From Ruminococcus flavefaciens (GTDB taxonomy: Bacteria > Bacillota > Clostridia > Oscillospirales > Ruminococcaceae), in contig CACYSQ010000012.1 of the NCBI GenBank assembly GCA_902777125.1, forward strand, positions 1 through 61,286: DNA of 61,286 bases, in the 5' to 3' direction. The position numbers and the translations under genes were made by a program. A model generated the notes under the pieces. That model was not told the origin of the DNA and ran no database searches. It was given only the letters and a program-made list of their open reading frames with translations. Positions 25,565 to 34,323 of the stretch are shown here, piece by piece (the stretch's first letter is position 1; every line of letters begins with the position of its first letter).

Positions 25565-27272
25565 TCTCTATCACTCCGTTTTCAGTAAATTGCAGTATCC
25601 TGTCGCATATATCGAGTGCAGCAGGACGGTGGGTAACAATAACAACGGTCTTGTCCGTCATATCCCTGAGATTTTCGAGGACCTTCCGCTCTGTAGCCTC
25701 ATCGAGGGCACTTGTTGCCTCATCAAGGAGGAGTATCGGGCACCTTGAATACACAGCCCTCGCGATCGCGATACGCTGCATCTGTCCCTCCGAGAGACCC
25801 GTTCCGCGCTCTCCGAGGAGGGTATCGGCTCCGTCGTCAAGCTCGCTGACGAACTCGTCCGCGCAGGCTATTTTCAGGGCTTTGCTGATACGCTCGTCAT
25901 CGCCGAGACCTCCCTTGTCCGCAAAGCACACGACCTCGCGTATCGTTCCGGACATGAGCTGATTGCCCTGCGGAACATACGCAAAAAGGCGGTGGTATTT
26001 CGCGGAAAGCTCCTCGGTATTGCCGCTGTTATCGGTCACATAGCGTCTGCCGCCGTCGAGCTTGTAAATGCACATCAGCAGCTTGAGGACGGTGCTTTTG
26101 CCGCAGCCGCTGTGTCCCGTGAACGCAACGTACTGTCCCTTTCCTATCTCAACGCTGATGTTTTTCAGCACCACAGGCATAGCGTCCTTGCTGAGCTGAC
26201 GCACTGTATCAGAGGAGGGATAGTACGCAAAATCGGCGTTTTCAAGCCCCATAGCCGCAAAGCTCTCCCTGTAATAATCGAGCGTTTCGTCTATGTCCAT
26301 AGGCGTAACATCGGAATCGTTCTCGAATTCCTCTATCTCCATAAGTCTCTCAGCGCTCGCGGTCATCGCGTAATATTTCGGCAGATAGCCCGTAATATTG
26401 GCAAAAGGCGACTGTATCTGCGAAATGAGCTGAGTTATCGCAGTCAGCGTACCGTAGCTGATAGCTCCCGTGAGTATGCCGTAGCCGCAGTAGATAACGC
26501 CGACGACGTACATTCCCTGCATACCTGTCTGGAAGCCGATATTGCAGAAATTGGCGAAGCGTGTGCGTTTCATTCTTGTTGACTTGTGGTCGAACATTTT
26601 TTCAAGGGCTTCGTCCTCGGTCTGCTGTTCAGCCGCAAAGGAGCGAATCATCATCATGCTGCTGAGGCGTTCCTGAAGGTAGACCCGGAGCTTGCCGTCA
26701 CGTTCCTGAATGTTCTTGTGGAGCTTTTTCAGCACCTTCCGGAAGCCGTATGTGGCGAAAAACAGGACTATCCCGACCGGCAGAAGGACGAGCGCAAAGC
26801 GGTAGTCGAGGACTATCATCATCGCCATTGCGCTGACCATTTTCACTACCATTCCGGCGAGTCCGGGAAGTATCTCCACGCTGTTATTTGCCACGACGAC
26901 CGTGTCATTGGTCAGGCGGTTGAGCCACTCTCCGGAGTGGACCGCGCTGACGGTCCCGAAATCCTTGCTGAGGATATTGTTGAGCAGCCGCTGCTTGAAA
27001 AGGTTCTCGAGCGAGGCACGGGAAAGCTCCTCCAGCCAGCGTATTATCGCCCTCATCAATACCTGTGCGAGGACGAGGAGGACTATCAGCAGAACATAGA
27101 GCTTGAAGCCGTCCCTGTCGCCGTCAACGGCATTGTCCACGATATTCCGGAGCAGCAGCGCGTAAAGTACGCCGCTCGCACCGTGAAGTGCCTGGATTAT
27201 CATAAGCCAAAGGATATTCCATTTTTTCTTTCCGGTGACGGCACAGAGCCATTTTACTGCGGTGTTCCTCAT
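25551..27272 (-). CDS. ABC transporter, fused membrane and ATPase domains
   Basis: A 573-residue half-transporter. Residues 1-310 hold about six membrane segments; the ATPase domain has Walker A TGHSGCGKSTVL, signature LSEGQMQRIAIARA, Walker B PILLLDEATSALDE and H-loop THRP. It lacks an N-terminal C39 peptidase domain, so any leader removal would be done by another protein. A homodimer exporting a peptide or small product is the usual arrangement. It overlaps the peptidase gene by four bases. Confidence 0.92.
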   Translation of the reverse strand: MRNTAVKWLCAVTGKKKWNILWLMIIQALHGASGVLYALLLRNIVDNAVDGDRDGFKLYVLLIVLLVLAQVLMRAIIRWLEELSRASLENLFKQRLLNNILSKDFGTVSAVHSGEWLNRLTNDTVVVANNSVEILPGLAGMVVKMVSAMAMMIVLDYRFALVLLPVGIVLFFATYGFRKVLKKLHKNIQERDGKLRVYLQERLSSMMMIRSFAAEQQTEDEALEKMFDHKSTRMKRTRFANFCNIGFQTGMQGMYVVGVIYCGYGILTGAISYGTLTAITQLISQIQSPFANITGYLPKYYAMTASAERLMEIEEFENDSDVTPMDIDETLDYYRESFAAMGLENADFAYYPSSDTVRQLSKDAMPVVLKNISVEIGKGQYVAFTGHSGCGKSTVLKLLMCIYKLDGGRRYVTDNSGNTEELSAKYHRLFAYVPQGNQLMSGTIREVVCFADKGGLGDDERISKALKIACADEFVSELDDGADTLLGERGTGLSEGQMQRIAIARAVYSRCPILLLDEATSALDEATERKVLENLRDMTDKTVVIVTHRPAALDICDRILQFTENGVIENGKA

Positions 27273-27700
27273 CGCTTTATCAGCCTTTTCAGCTTATTTG
27301 CAGCGTGGAGGACAAACGCCCGCACAGGGAAAAGGTCGCACCACAAATGCACATACAGCCTGTATTTCCGGCTGTTCACGGAGACCTCCCTGCCATTGCG
27401 GATGACCGCCGTCAGAACGCCGATGATGTGGCGGTCGGTAACGCCGTACTCCTTCGACCAGCGGTTGTCTCCGCAGATAACATAATCACTGTCACGGACT
27501 TTGAGTATGCGGTGCAGCACATACTGTCCGCTGTCGCGCTTATACAGCGGAACATCGTACTTTTTCAGCCTGCCGTGAACGGGCTCGATGACGAGCAGGT
27601 CCCTGTCCTGCTTGATTAGCGGCATCATGCTGTCGCCCTTATTGGTGTAGATGAGCTTGCCGCTTTTTGCAAGCTGTTCCTCGAAAGTTGACTTAGCCAT
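27269..27700 (-). CDS. S24/S26-family peptidase-like protein
   Basis: A 143-residue protein with TNKGDSMMPLI, the serine-nucleophile box of S24/S26 (signal peptidase/LexA) enzymes, followed by LLVIEP and KYDVPLYKRDSGQYVLHRIL, where the catalytic lysine box and HRI strand are expected. GDNRWSKEYGV matches the last conserved box. No hydrophobic N-terminal anchor is seen, unlike ordinary signal peptidases, so it may be cytoplasmic; a hydrophobic stretch near the end (LFPVRAFVLHAAN) could associate with membrane. Small members of this type sit in peptide-modification operons. It overlaps pqqD-like gene by 8 bases. Confidence 0.8.
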   Translation of the reverse strand: MAKSTFEEQLAKSGKLIYTNKGDSMMPLIKQDRDLLVIEPVHGRLKKYDVPLYKRDSGQYVLHRILKVRDSDYVICGDNRWSKEYGVTDRHIIGVLTAVIRNGREVSVNSRKYRLYVHLWCDLFPVRAFVLHAANKLKRLIKR

Positions 27701-27959
27701 CTATCGCCCCGATTTGTCTGAGCTGGTCGATTATCTTCTTCACATCGCGCTCCATAGCCTCTTTCGGACCGTCGAACTTCTGCTGCATCTTGGAAACTAT
27801 CTCAGCCTCGGTAGTCTCATTCTCAAGGCAGCCTATGATGAAGCCTGCCGTTTTATTGCTGCGGACAAGTCCCGAAAAATTGCTTTCTCCCGTGGAAACG
27901 AGAATCTTCTGATCGCCGTCGTCATGTGTTAAAAATGCCTTGTTGAGTATCATAACCAT
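27693..27959 (-). CDS. PqqD-like RiPP recognition protein
   Basis: An 88-residue protein fitting the PqqD/RRE fold: N-terminal beta strands, then SNKTAGFIIGCLENETTEAE and VSKMQQKF, then a helix DVKKIIDQLRQIGAI. Such domains bind leader peptides of ribosomally made, modified peptides and hand them to tailoring enzymes. Its start overlaps the stop of the kinase gene (TAATG). No precursor peptide gene was found next to it. Confidence 0.85.
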   Translation of the reverse strand: MVMILNKAFLTHDDGDQKILVSTGESNFSGLVRSNKTAGFIIGCLENETTEAEIVSKMQQKFDGPKEAMERDVKKIIDQLRQIGAIDG

Positions 27960-28696
27960 TATCCTTTCATTCCGTTGTAAGCGACTTCCGCCGCTTCGAT
28001 ATCCATATTGCAGGCAAGCCTGTAGAGCTCGGTCTTTTCCGCCAGCTTGTCGATAAGCTCCAGCGTTTCAGCCATTTTCAGAGGCGACTGCGGACGGTAG
28101 ACCTGCTGTACGAGCATTGTATACGCCTCGGATTTTTCAATGCGGACGATGTTGTTTTTTTCGCCGCGGGTGAGTATACATATCGCTTTCAGCGGGACTG
28201 CAATGTCATTACCTAGCCTGTGCTTGCCGTTGTAGGGCGTACCGTAGGCGGTAACTCCGCTGTCAGTCACCTTCAGCATGGGCTTATCGTCGTTGACCAT
28301 GACTGCTCTGTCCCCGAGATACTCCCGCCAGAGCCGCGTATGCGTGGACTTGCCCGTGCCGCTTTTGGCTGTGAACAGGTACCCCTGACCGTCCACAGCT
28401 ATCACCGAGCCGTGGAACACGAATATACCGTGATCCGGCATTATCTCGGCTATCTTTCGGTAAACTGCCGTTTCCTCAAGAATATCGTCCGTGAAGTCCG
28501 GCAGAGGGAGCCCCTCATAGGCGTACTCCGAATCGGATTTCTTCTTCTCAAAGACAATGTCCTCCGGCGTAACAGTAACCGAAAAATCGGCAGTTTCATC
28601 GGAAGCATAGTCCTTGCAGTAATTCTGGACTCTCTCATAGATCGAGTTGATCTCAACGACCTTTTCTGCAAATCTGTATTTTCCGGTATACATCAT
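27959..28696 (-). CDS. HPr-kinase-like P-loop protein
   Basis: A 245-residue protein. GIFVFHGSVIAVDGQGYLF followed by P-loop SGTGKSTHTRLWREYLG and VNDDKPML are those of the HPr kinase/PEP-carboxykinase-like fold seen in lasso-peptide tailoring kinases, which phosphorylate a serine of the precursor. The C-terminal part carries the AICIL strand and a helical end. It is much shorter than true HPrK and lacks its N-terminal domain. Start at 28696 or 28693, both after AGGGAG. First gene of the operon from the promoter at 28734-28762. Confidence 0.8.
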   Translation of the reverse strand: MMYTGKYRFAEKVVEINSIYERVQNYCKDYASDETADFSVTVTPEDIVFEKKKSDSEYAYEGLPLPDFTDDILEETAVYRKIAEIMPDHGIFVFHGSVIAVDGQGYLFTAKSGTGKSTHTRLWREYLGDRAVMVNDDKPMLKVTDSGVTAYGTPYNGKHRLGNDIAVPLKAICILTRGEKNNIVRIEKSEAYTMLVQQVYRPQSPLKMAETLELIDKLAEKTELYRLACNMDIEAAEVAYNGMKG

Positions 28697-28733
28697 TCTC
28701 TCCCTGATAATAATGTTGTAAATGTCTGCATTC

Positions 28734-28762
28734 ATTATAGCATAAAATCTTATCCAATGCAA
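28734..28762 (-). promoter_or_regulatory. Promoter of kinase-PqqD operon
   Basis: Minus strand: TTGCAT, 17 bp, TATAAT. Confidence 0.75.
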
Positions 28763-28793
28763 GAACGTATCTTGCAGATATACCTTCTTCCTG

Positions 28794-28835
28794 CAAAAAA
28801 GTTAAGGCTGTACAGCGTTTGTAAACTGCACAGCC
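28794..28835 (-). terminator. Terminator of DUF2828 gene
   Basis: GGCTGTACAG/CTGCACAGCC stem (one wobble); the minus strand continues with TTAACTTTTTT. Confidence 0.8.
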
Positions 28836-28905
28836 ATTGCATTTGTTATTTGGAACGGACAGGCTCCCCGTTTTCTTGCAGGAGACCGTCCCCTTTTCGG
28901 ACTGC

Positions 28906-30375
28906 TCAGGCGGTTACAGCGGCGTATCTCTCCGATGAGAGTATCCTGTTCATTACGGTCTCAGGCGAACACTCGCCGCCCATTACCATATCGAATATTG
29001 CCGGTGAATAGCCGGATACAAGTGCCGCACCGGTCTGTGAGCGCTGGACCGGTATCGCATCGCAGCGGGCATTGACGTTCCAGAAAATGATCTCGGGAAG
29101 CATATAGCCGTAGTTATGGTAGAGCCTCTGCATCGTCTTGAAAAGAGTGTCGTTGTTTCCGCCGATTATGCAGCTGTCGAACTGCATATCGGAGATTATG
29201 TAGAGCTTTGACGGCATATCGCTCGCGGCAACGTTGTTTTTCAGTGCCGTGCGGAGTATCAGCATGAAGACCGCTTCAAGGTCGGTATTCGCTACCTCGT
29301 TGAATGTACGGCAGTAATTGACCTTTTCGACGATATCTGCGCCCTTTATCTCGACAAGACGGGGCTTCTGCGAGAATGTGATGAAGTGGTTCGCAAAGTC
29401 TCCCCTGTTGTGTTCGGCGAAGTATATTCCCAGCGAAAGCGCTGCGTCTATCGGACGTATACCGCCGCAGCCGCAGGTCATCGAGCCTGAGCCGTCGATA
29501 ACGGCAAGTGCGTTCTCCTGCTTTGAAGCAGTGAGGTCGGGCAGGGACTTCCATGCCGTATCAAGCGAAAGGGTCTCCTCGCGGGAGATATTCCCAGCCA
29601 TAGCGGCACGGACTATATCATAGGGGAACAGTCTGTCGGCGTGGAGCTTAGCCTCTCCCCTGTTCACACGTTCAAGATATTCCGTGTAGCGCTCGTTATC
29701 GTTGCGGATAAACGCATTGCGGTACTTGAACATGGCGCAGGAGGGCTGCACCTCGTATTTGAAGGTGTAGTCACGCTCACGGAGACGGTTCTCCAGAATG
29801 TCGGTATATCTGCGGAGACCGGAAAGCATTTTTCTGTAATTGCGCTCGGTCATGCCGAGAAGTGCGGCAATGCGTCTTCCAAGACTGCGCGTTGCCGTTG
29901 AGGAGGTATTCACGGAGGGAAGCCACTTTGCAAGCAGAGAGGCAGGCTTTCCTGCACTCATTGCGGCAGTGTCAATATCAAGCCGGTTCCTTATAACGCT
30001 TATGGCGTCGCTCTCAAGGGGAGTTCCGATGAGAACGAGGAGGTCATCGTATCTGCCGTATTCCGCAAAAAGAGGGATATTCTTCTTTACAGCCGCCGGT
30101 GCAGTTTTTACAAGCGAAGCAACTGCGATACGGAAGAAACGTCTCTCGCCGAGACCGCCTCTTGCGTCACGGGCAAAGAAAATTATCTTCATGGTCTTGT
30201 CTGGATCCTCCGCATAGGCACGGACAACTGCGTCCGCAATATCCTCCGCCTTTGAATTACGCATAGCGCCTGCCTTGAAGAAAAGGTCAAGGCAGAACGA
30301 CTCAGAGGAAAGGTAGGCTGTTCCGCCGTTCTCGGTCGTTGTCATATTGGATTCTTCTTTAAGATAGTTGAGCAT
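28906..30375 (-). CDS. DUF2828 / Ro60-like vWA protein
   Basis: A 489-residue protein. The N-terminal helical-repeat part (FFKAGAMRNSKAEDIADAVV, FFARDARGGLGERRFFRIAV, SLLAKWLPSVNTSS) and the C-terminal von Willebrand A domain with MIDAS site DGSGSM fit DUF2828, a relative of the TROVE ring of Ro60/Rsr RNA-binding proteins. Ro60 homologues bind structured non-coding RNAs and act in RNA quality control. Start 30375 is favoured because AGAGG is 8 bases upstream; 30381 is possible. A tandem repeat and a strongly folded RNA candidate lie directly upstream on the same strand. Confidence 0.85.
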   Translation of the reverse strand: MLNYLKEESNMTTTENGGTAYLSSESFCLDLFFKAGAMRNSKAEDIADAVVRAYAEDPDKTMKIIFFARDARGGLGERRFFRIAVASLVKTAPAAVKKNIPLFAEYGRYDDLLVLIGTPLESDAISVIRNRLDIDTAAMSAGKPASLLAKWLPSVNTSSTATRSLGRRIAALLGMTERNYRKMLSGLRRYTDILENRLRERDYTFKYEVQPSCAMFKYRNAFIRNDNERYTEYLERVNRGEAKLHADRLFPYDIVRAAMAGNISREETLSLDTAWKSLPDLTASKQENALAVIDGSGSMTCGCGGIRPIDAALSLGIYFAEHNRGDFANHFITFSQKPRLVEIKGADIVEKVNYCRTFNEVANTDLEAVFMLILRTALKNNVAASDMPSKLYIISDMQFDSCIIGGNNDTLFKTMQRLYHNYGYMLPEIIFWNVNARCDAIPVQRSQTGAALVSGYSPAIFDMVMGGECSPETVMNRILSSERYAAVTA

Positions 30376-30427
30376 GGTCATTACCTCTTTTCTGAGCCTT
30401 TTTCAGCGGTATATTCCGCATAAACTG

Positions 30428-30838
30428 CCGTGTGCGAAAGCAGACTAAACCGTCCGCACAAACGGAGCGAGCCTGCGAGCGGCATCGTGGAAAACAGCGG
30501 TATCGCCCGAGCCTTAAACTGCAATTTTTCGTTATCTTCCGTGTGCGAAAGCAGACGCTGCCGTCTAAAAAAACGGAGCGAGCCTGCGGGCGGCAGCGTG
30601 GAAAACAGCGGTATTGCCCGAGCCTTAAACTGCAATTTTTCGTTATCTTCCGTGTGCGAAAGCAGACTAAACCGTCCACACAAACGGAGCGAGCCTGCGG
30701 GCGGCAGCGTGGAAAACAGCGGTATCGCCCGAGCCTTAAACCGCAATTTTGAGTTAACTGCCGTGTGCGAAAGCAGACTAAACCGTCCGCACAAACGGAG
30801 CGAGCTTGCGAGCGGCAGCGTGGAAAACAGCGGTATCG
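30428..30838. repeat. 111-bp tandem repeat, nearly four copies
   Basis: The start CCGTGTGCGAAAGCAGAC recurs at 30428, 30539, 30650 and 30761, exactly 111 bp apart. Copies differ by a few substitutions, copy 2 most, within the first 40 bases. Because 111 is a multiple of three, several frames stay open through the array and create false reading frames on both strands. Related single copies lie at about 34190-34220 and 37050-37150. Confidence 0.95.
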
Positions 30839-30842
30839 CTGC

Positions 30843-31121
30843 AAGTCAGCTCTGCCGGGGACACCGGCAGAAACATGGCGGTGAAGCCTTGGAGTCGTTC
30901 TTTTGCTGTAGCTGACTTAGTTTTAGAACAAGACGCATTATAATTTCGTGACTAGCGAAATCCTCAGATCGCTGTGTGCGTCTTAACAAGGTGCTCTTAG
31001 TTATCATATTACACGAATAGATATCCACATCTTTTTGCTGCAAGCACCTTTCTTTCCCGGCTTTACGCCGGCAAGGCACGTTTTTTATCGACCAAGATAA
31101 AATGACCGCTGTTAGTGCCTT
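30843..31121 (-). ncRNA. Candidate structured RNA upstream of the Ro60-like gene
   Basis: Read on the minus strand the region folds into consecutive hairpins: AAGGCAC/GTGCCTT (31073-31121), CCGGC/GCCGG (31057-31071), AAGGTGCT/AGCACCTT (30988-31050), AAGACGCA/TGCGTCTT (30930-30984) enclosing ATTTCG/CGAAAT, and AAGTCAGCT/AGCTGACTT (30843-30918) enclosing CTGCCGG/CCGGCAG. A promoter ends 7 bases before the first stem. No convincing reading frame explains it. I do not recognise the class. Confidence 0.6.
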
Positions 31122-31127
31122 GATGAT

Positions 31128-31156
31128 AGTATACCACAGTTCCTCCCGGAAATCAA
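31128..31156 (-). promoter_or_regulatory. Promoter of structured RNA
   Basis: Minus strand: TTGATT, 17 bp, TATACT, placing the start at the first hairpin. Confidence 0.65.
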
Positions 31157-31318
31157 GGGCTTTTGGAAAACATTCCGCGGCAATCATTCAAATATGTTAA
31201 CTATACATCATTCCACTTCGTATAATTTGCAGTAAATTGTCCCCGATATTAGCAAAAGTAACCAAAAGTGGACTTTATAATTCTACGTCCCGGCAATAAA
31301 CAAAACTGCCGGTTTTCA

Positions 31319-31347
31319 TTGATTTGTTTTGAGCAATATGATAAAAT
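31319..31347 (+). promoter_or_regulatory. Promoter of GH5 gene
   Basis: TTGATT (31319-31324), 17 bp, TAAAAT (31342-31347). Confidence 0.6.
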
Positions 31348-31406
31348 TAAAATGACATAGTGTGTTCAGACACTATATTATCAATTCTAAAAGGAGGATG
31401 ATTAAA

Positions 31407-34175
31407 ATGAAGTCATTCATCAGAAGGACAGTCAGCGTTTTCTCTGCTGCTGCCTGTATGCTGACAAGCTTCCACTTCGCTAAGATAGCTGATGTTACGG
31501 AAGCTAACTCGGCAAGCGGTATGAGCGCATTCGACATCACCCGCGAAATGAAAATAGGCTGGAATATAGGCAACAGCCTCGATGCGACCGGCGGAAACGG
31601 GTACTATGGCGTGAATACCGAGGAAAGCTGGGGCAACCCCAAGACAACTCAGGCGATGATCGACACTGTCAAAGCTAAGGGCTTCAACACCATAAGGATA
31701 CCTACTACATGGTACCCTCACCTCGACGGCAGCAACCGCATCGACAGTGCGTGGATGAGCCGCGTCAAGGAGGTCGTTGACTACTGCATCAAGGACGATA
31801 TGTACGTTATCCTCAACGTTCACCATGAGGACTGGGTAAACGTCAATCAGTTCAACGACCAGACCTATCAGAACGCTGAGACCAAGCTCACCGCTATATG
31901 GCAGCAGGTCGCCGATACCTTCAAGGACTACGACCAGCACCTCGTCTTCGAGGGCATGAACGAGCCGCGTCAGACCGGCAACCCTAATGTCAGCCAGTGG
32001 GGCAACGGCAGCGGCGACGGCGGCTACACATGGAACTACATCAACAAGCTCAATGCCAAGTTCGTTTCGACCGTCCGCGGACAGGGCTCGGCTGCAAACA
32101 AGGAGCGTCTGCTCATGCTGCCCGGCTACTGTGCATCGTCCGATATGCAGGCTATCAAGGCTGTAACATTCCCTGCAAACTGCGGAAACGTCGCCTACTC
32201 GGTACACGCTTACCTCCCCTACTATTTCACTATGGCAGAGGATCAGTACGCCAACCACAACTATCCCGGTCAGAGCGGCTGGGGCGAGGACTATACAAGC
32301 AGCATCAACTCTTTCTTCAGCAATCTCAAGCAGCTCGAGGATCAGACGAATATCCCGGTCGTTATCGGTGAATTCAGTGCCTCGAACTTCAACAATCTCA
32401 GCGCTCGTCAGGCTTGGGCAAAGGACTACATCACCGCTGCAAAGAAAGCCGGCATTCCCTGCATACTATGGGACAACAATGTTGAGGGCGGCAACGGCGG
32501 AGAGTCCCACGGCTACCTCAACAGAAGCGCTAATTCGTGGTATTCAGCCTCCGAGCCCGTTCTCGACACTATGATGTCCGTCATCAACGACAAGTCGATA
32601 CTCTGGGGCGGCAAGGAGACTCCCGTTATCACAACTACTACCACTACTACTACCCGCGAGCCCTACCAGTACGACGACTACTTCAAGAACGACTTCGAGA
32701 GCAGTACCGAGGACTGGACCGCAAGAGGCAGCGCTTCCCTGAGCCGCGACAGCAAGAATTACTACACAGGCTCGAATTCTCTCTACGTCACCGGCAGAGA
32801 AAAGGACTGGCACGGCTGTGCGATAACCCTCGACAGCAGCCTTTTCGTTCCCGGCGAGACCTACAGCTTCAGTGCGGCAGTCCTCCAGAAGGGCGGCTCG
32901 ACAGCTTCGATACAGATGTCCCTCCAGCAGTCGGACGGCACCAATACCTCCTACAACGAGATAGCTACCGTTCAGGCAAAGAGCGGCGAATGGACAAAGA
33001 TCGAGAATACACGCTACACTATCCCTGCGGGCGGCAGTGACCTCGTCCTCTACATTGAAACAACAGACGGATCGAACAACCTCTGCGACCTCTACATTGA
33101 CACGGTTCAGGTCTCCAAGGCAGGTATCGCCTCCACTGTTGTTACAGGTCAGGGAACAGTCGATTCCTCCGCGGTAGTTACGGGACCCGTCGGTGATCTC
33201 ACCAAGGACAGCACCATAAAGGTCATGCCTATCGGCGACTCTATCACCTTCGGCTACGGTCATACCGGCGGCTACAGAAAGTTCCTCGACTATTACCTCA
33301 AGCAGAAGGGCTTCACAAAGGTCGATATGGTCGGTCCCGAGGGCAGCAGTTCGGCTCAGTTCAGCTACAACGGTCAGAACGTCACCTACGACGACAACCA
33401 CGCCGGCTACAGCGGTTACACTATCGTTCAGAAGTACCCGATCCCGAGCTGGGGCGAGAACGGTCTCCTTGAAAAGCTGAAGTCAAAGAACGCTATCGCA
33501 AGCGCTAAGCCCGATATCGTCCTCCTCATGATAGGAACCAACGATATGACCGCAAACCGCAGCATGAGCGAGTGCGAGGAGGACCTCCACTCACTGCTCG
33601 ACTATATCCTCGCAGACCTCCCCTCCGGCGGCATCGTATACCTCGCATCTATCCCCGAATTCACCGCTTACGGCGGAAATGCTCAGCGTGTTGCGAATTA
33701 CAACGCTACAGTTAAGAAGGTCGCTGAGTCCTACGGTTCAAACGTGGTGTTCGCAGACGTTCACGGCTGTCTCGACGGCATGAACGATATGGACAGCGAT
33801 CAGCTCCACCCCACCGAGAAGGGCTATGAGAAAATCGGCAAGTTCTGGGCTGGTATCATCGACAATTACGTTTCCGCTTCGACAGTTTCCACCACAACTA
33901 CTACCACGACCACTACGACTACCACCACAACGACAACTACTACGACTACAACTCCTCCCAGCGATACCGAAAAGACTCCCGGTGATGCAAACTGTGACAA
34001 TGCGGTCAATATGGCGGACGCCGTATTTATCATGCAGTGCATAACCAACCCCGACAAGTACAGGCTCACCGAAAAGGGCGAGCGTAACGCTGATACCGAC
34101 AACAGCGGCGATATCACCAACCTCGACGCTATGATAATCCAGCAGTACAAGCTCGGACTTCGTCAAGCTATCTGA
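31407..34175 (+). CDS. Secreted GH5-CBM-SGNH esterase-dockerin enzyme
   Basis: A 922-residue bifunctional enzyme. After a signal peptide (1-33) comes a GH5 domain (about 35-400) with acid/base E186 in FEGMNEP and nucleophile E322 in VVIGEFS. A Thr linker (408-416) leads to a CBM22/CBM4_9-like module (about 425-575). Residues 605-810 are an SGNH esterase of CE3 type with S612 in GDSITFGYG and D798/H801 in DQLHP. A run of about 20 Thr (829-848) precedes a C-terminal type I dockerin (859-922). It probably cuts beta-glucan or xylan and deacetylates it. AAGGAGG precedes ATG 31407. Confidence 0.95.
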   Translation: MKSFIRRTVSVFSAAACMLTSFHFAKIADVTEANSASGMSAFDITREMKIGWNIGNSLDATGGNGYYGVNTEESWGNPKTTQAMIDTVKAKGFNTIRIPTTWYPHLDGSNRIDSAWMSRVKEVVDYCIKDDMYVILNVHHEDWVNVNQFNDQTYQNAETKLTAIWQQVADTFKDYDQHLVFEGMNEPRQTGNPNVSQWGNGSGDGGYTWNYINKLNAKFVSTVRGQGSAANKERLLMLPGYCASSDMQAIKAVTFPANCGNVAYSVHAYLPYYFTMAEDQYANHNYPGQSGWGEDYTSSINSFFSNLKQLEDQTNIPVVIGEFSASNFNNLSARQAWAKDYITAAKKAGIPCILWDNNVEGGNGGESHGYLNRSANSWYSASEPVLDTMMSVINDKSILWGGKETPVITTTTTTTTREPYQYDDYFKNDFESSTEDWTARGSASLSRDSKNYYTGSNSLYVTGREKDWHGCAITLDSSLFVPGETYSFSAAVLQKGGSTASIQMSLQQSDGTNTSYNEIATVQAKSGEWTKIENTRYTIPAGGSDLVLYIETTDGSNNLCDLYIDTVQVSKAGIASTVVTGQGTVDSSAVVTGPVGDLTKDSTIKVMPIGDSITFGYGHTGGYRKFLDYYLKQKGFTKVDMVGPEGSSSAQFSYNGQNVTYDDNHAGYSGYTIVQKYPIPSWGENGLLEKLKSKNAIASAKPDIVLLMIGTNDMTANRSMSECEEDLHSLLDYILADLPSGGIVYLASIPEFTAYGGNAQRVANYNATVKKVAESYGSNVVFADVHGCLDGMNDMDSDQLHPTEKGYEKIGKFWAGIIDNYVSASTVSTTTTTTTTTTTTTTTTTTTTTPPSDTEKTPGDANCDNAVNMADAVFIMQCITNPDKYRLTEKGERNADTDNSGDITNLDAMIIQQYKLGLRQAI

Positions 34176-34323
34176 GCCTCCGCGCTGCCGCTTACTCTAT
34201 GCAGAGCACAGCTCTGATTCCGCACACGGCAGTTCTAAAAGGGACAGATAATACCTAACAATAAGCACAAGGGGCGCGGTCTTTCCGCGCCCTCTGCAAT
34301 ACCAAAAGAAAAGATGATGATAT

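Noticed and set aside
28763-28905. Precursor peptide gene for the PqqD-kinase operon
   Set aside because: The stretch holds only the operon's promoter edge and the DUF2828 terminator; no small frame with a ribosome site was found.
30428-30838. CRISPR array
   Set aside because: Whole 111-bp units repeat with no short constant repeat alternating with unique spacers, and no cas gene is near.
30359-30915. Four overlapping 106-161 codon frames in the repeat array
   Set aside because: All follow from the 111-bp period being a multiple of three; the sequence reads as repeat or RNA.
31413-33401. Long minus-strand frames under the GH5 gene
   Set aside because: They are shadows of a gene with high GC third positions; no start signals and no domain likeness.
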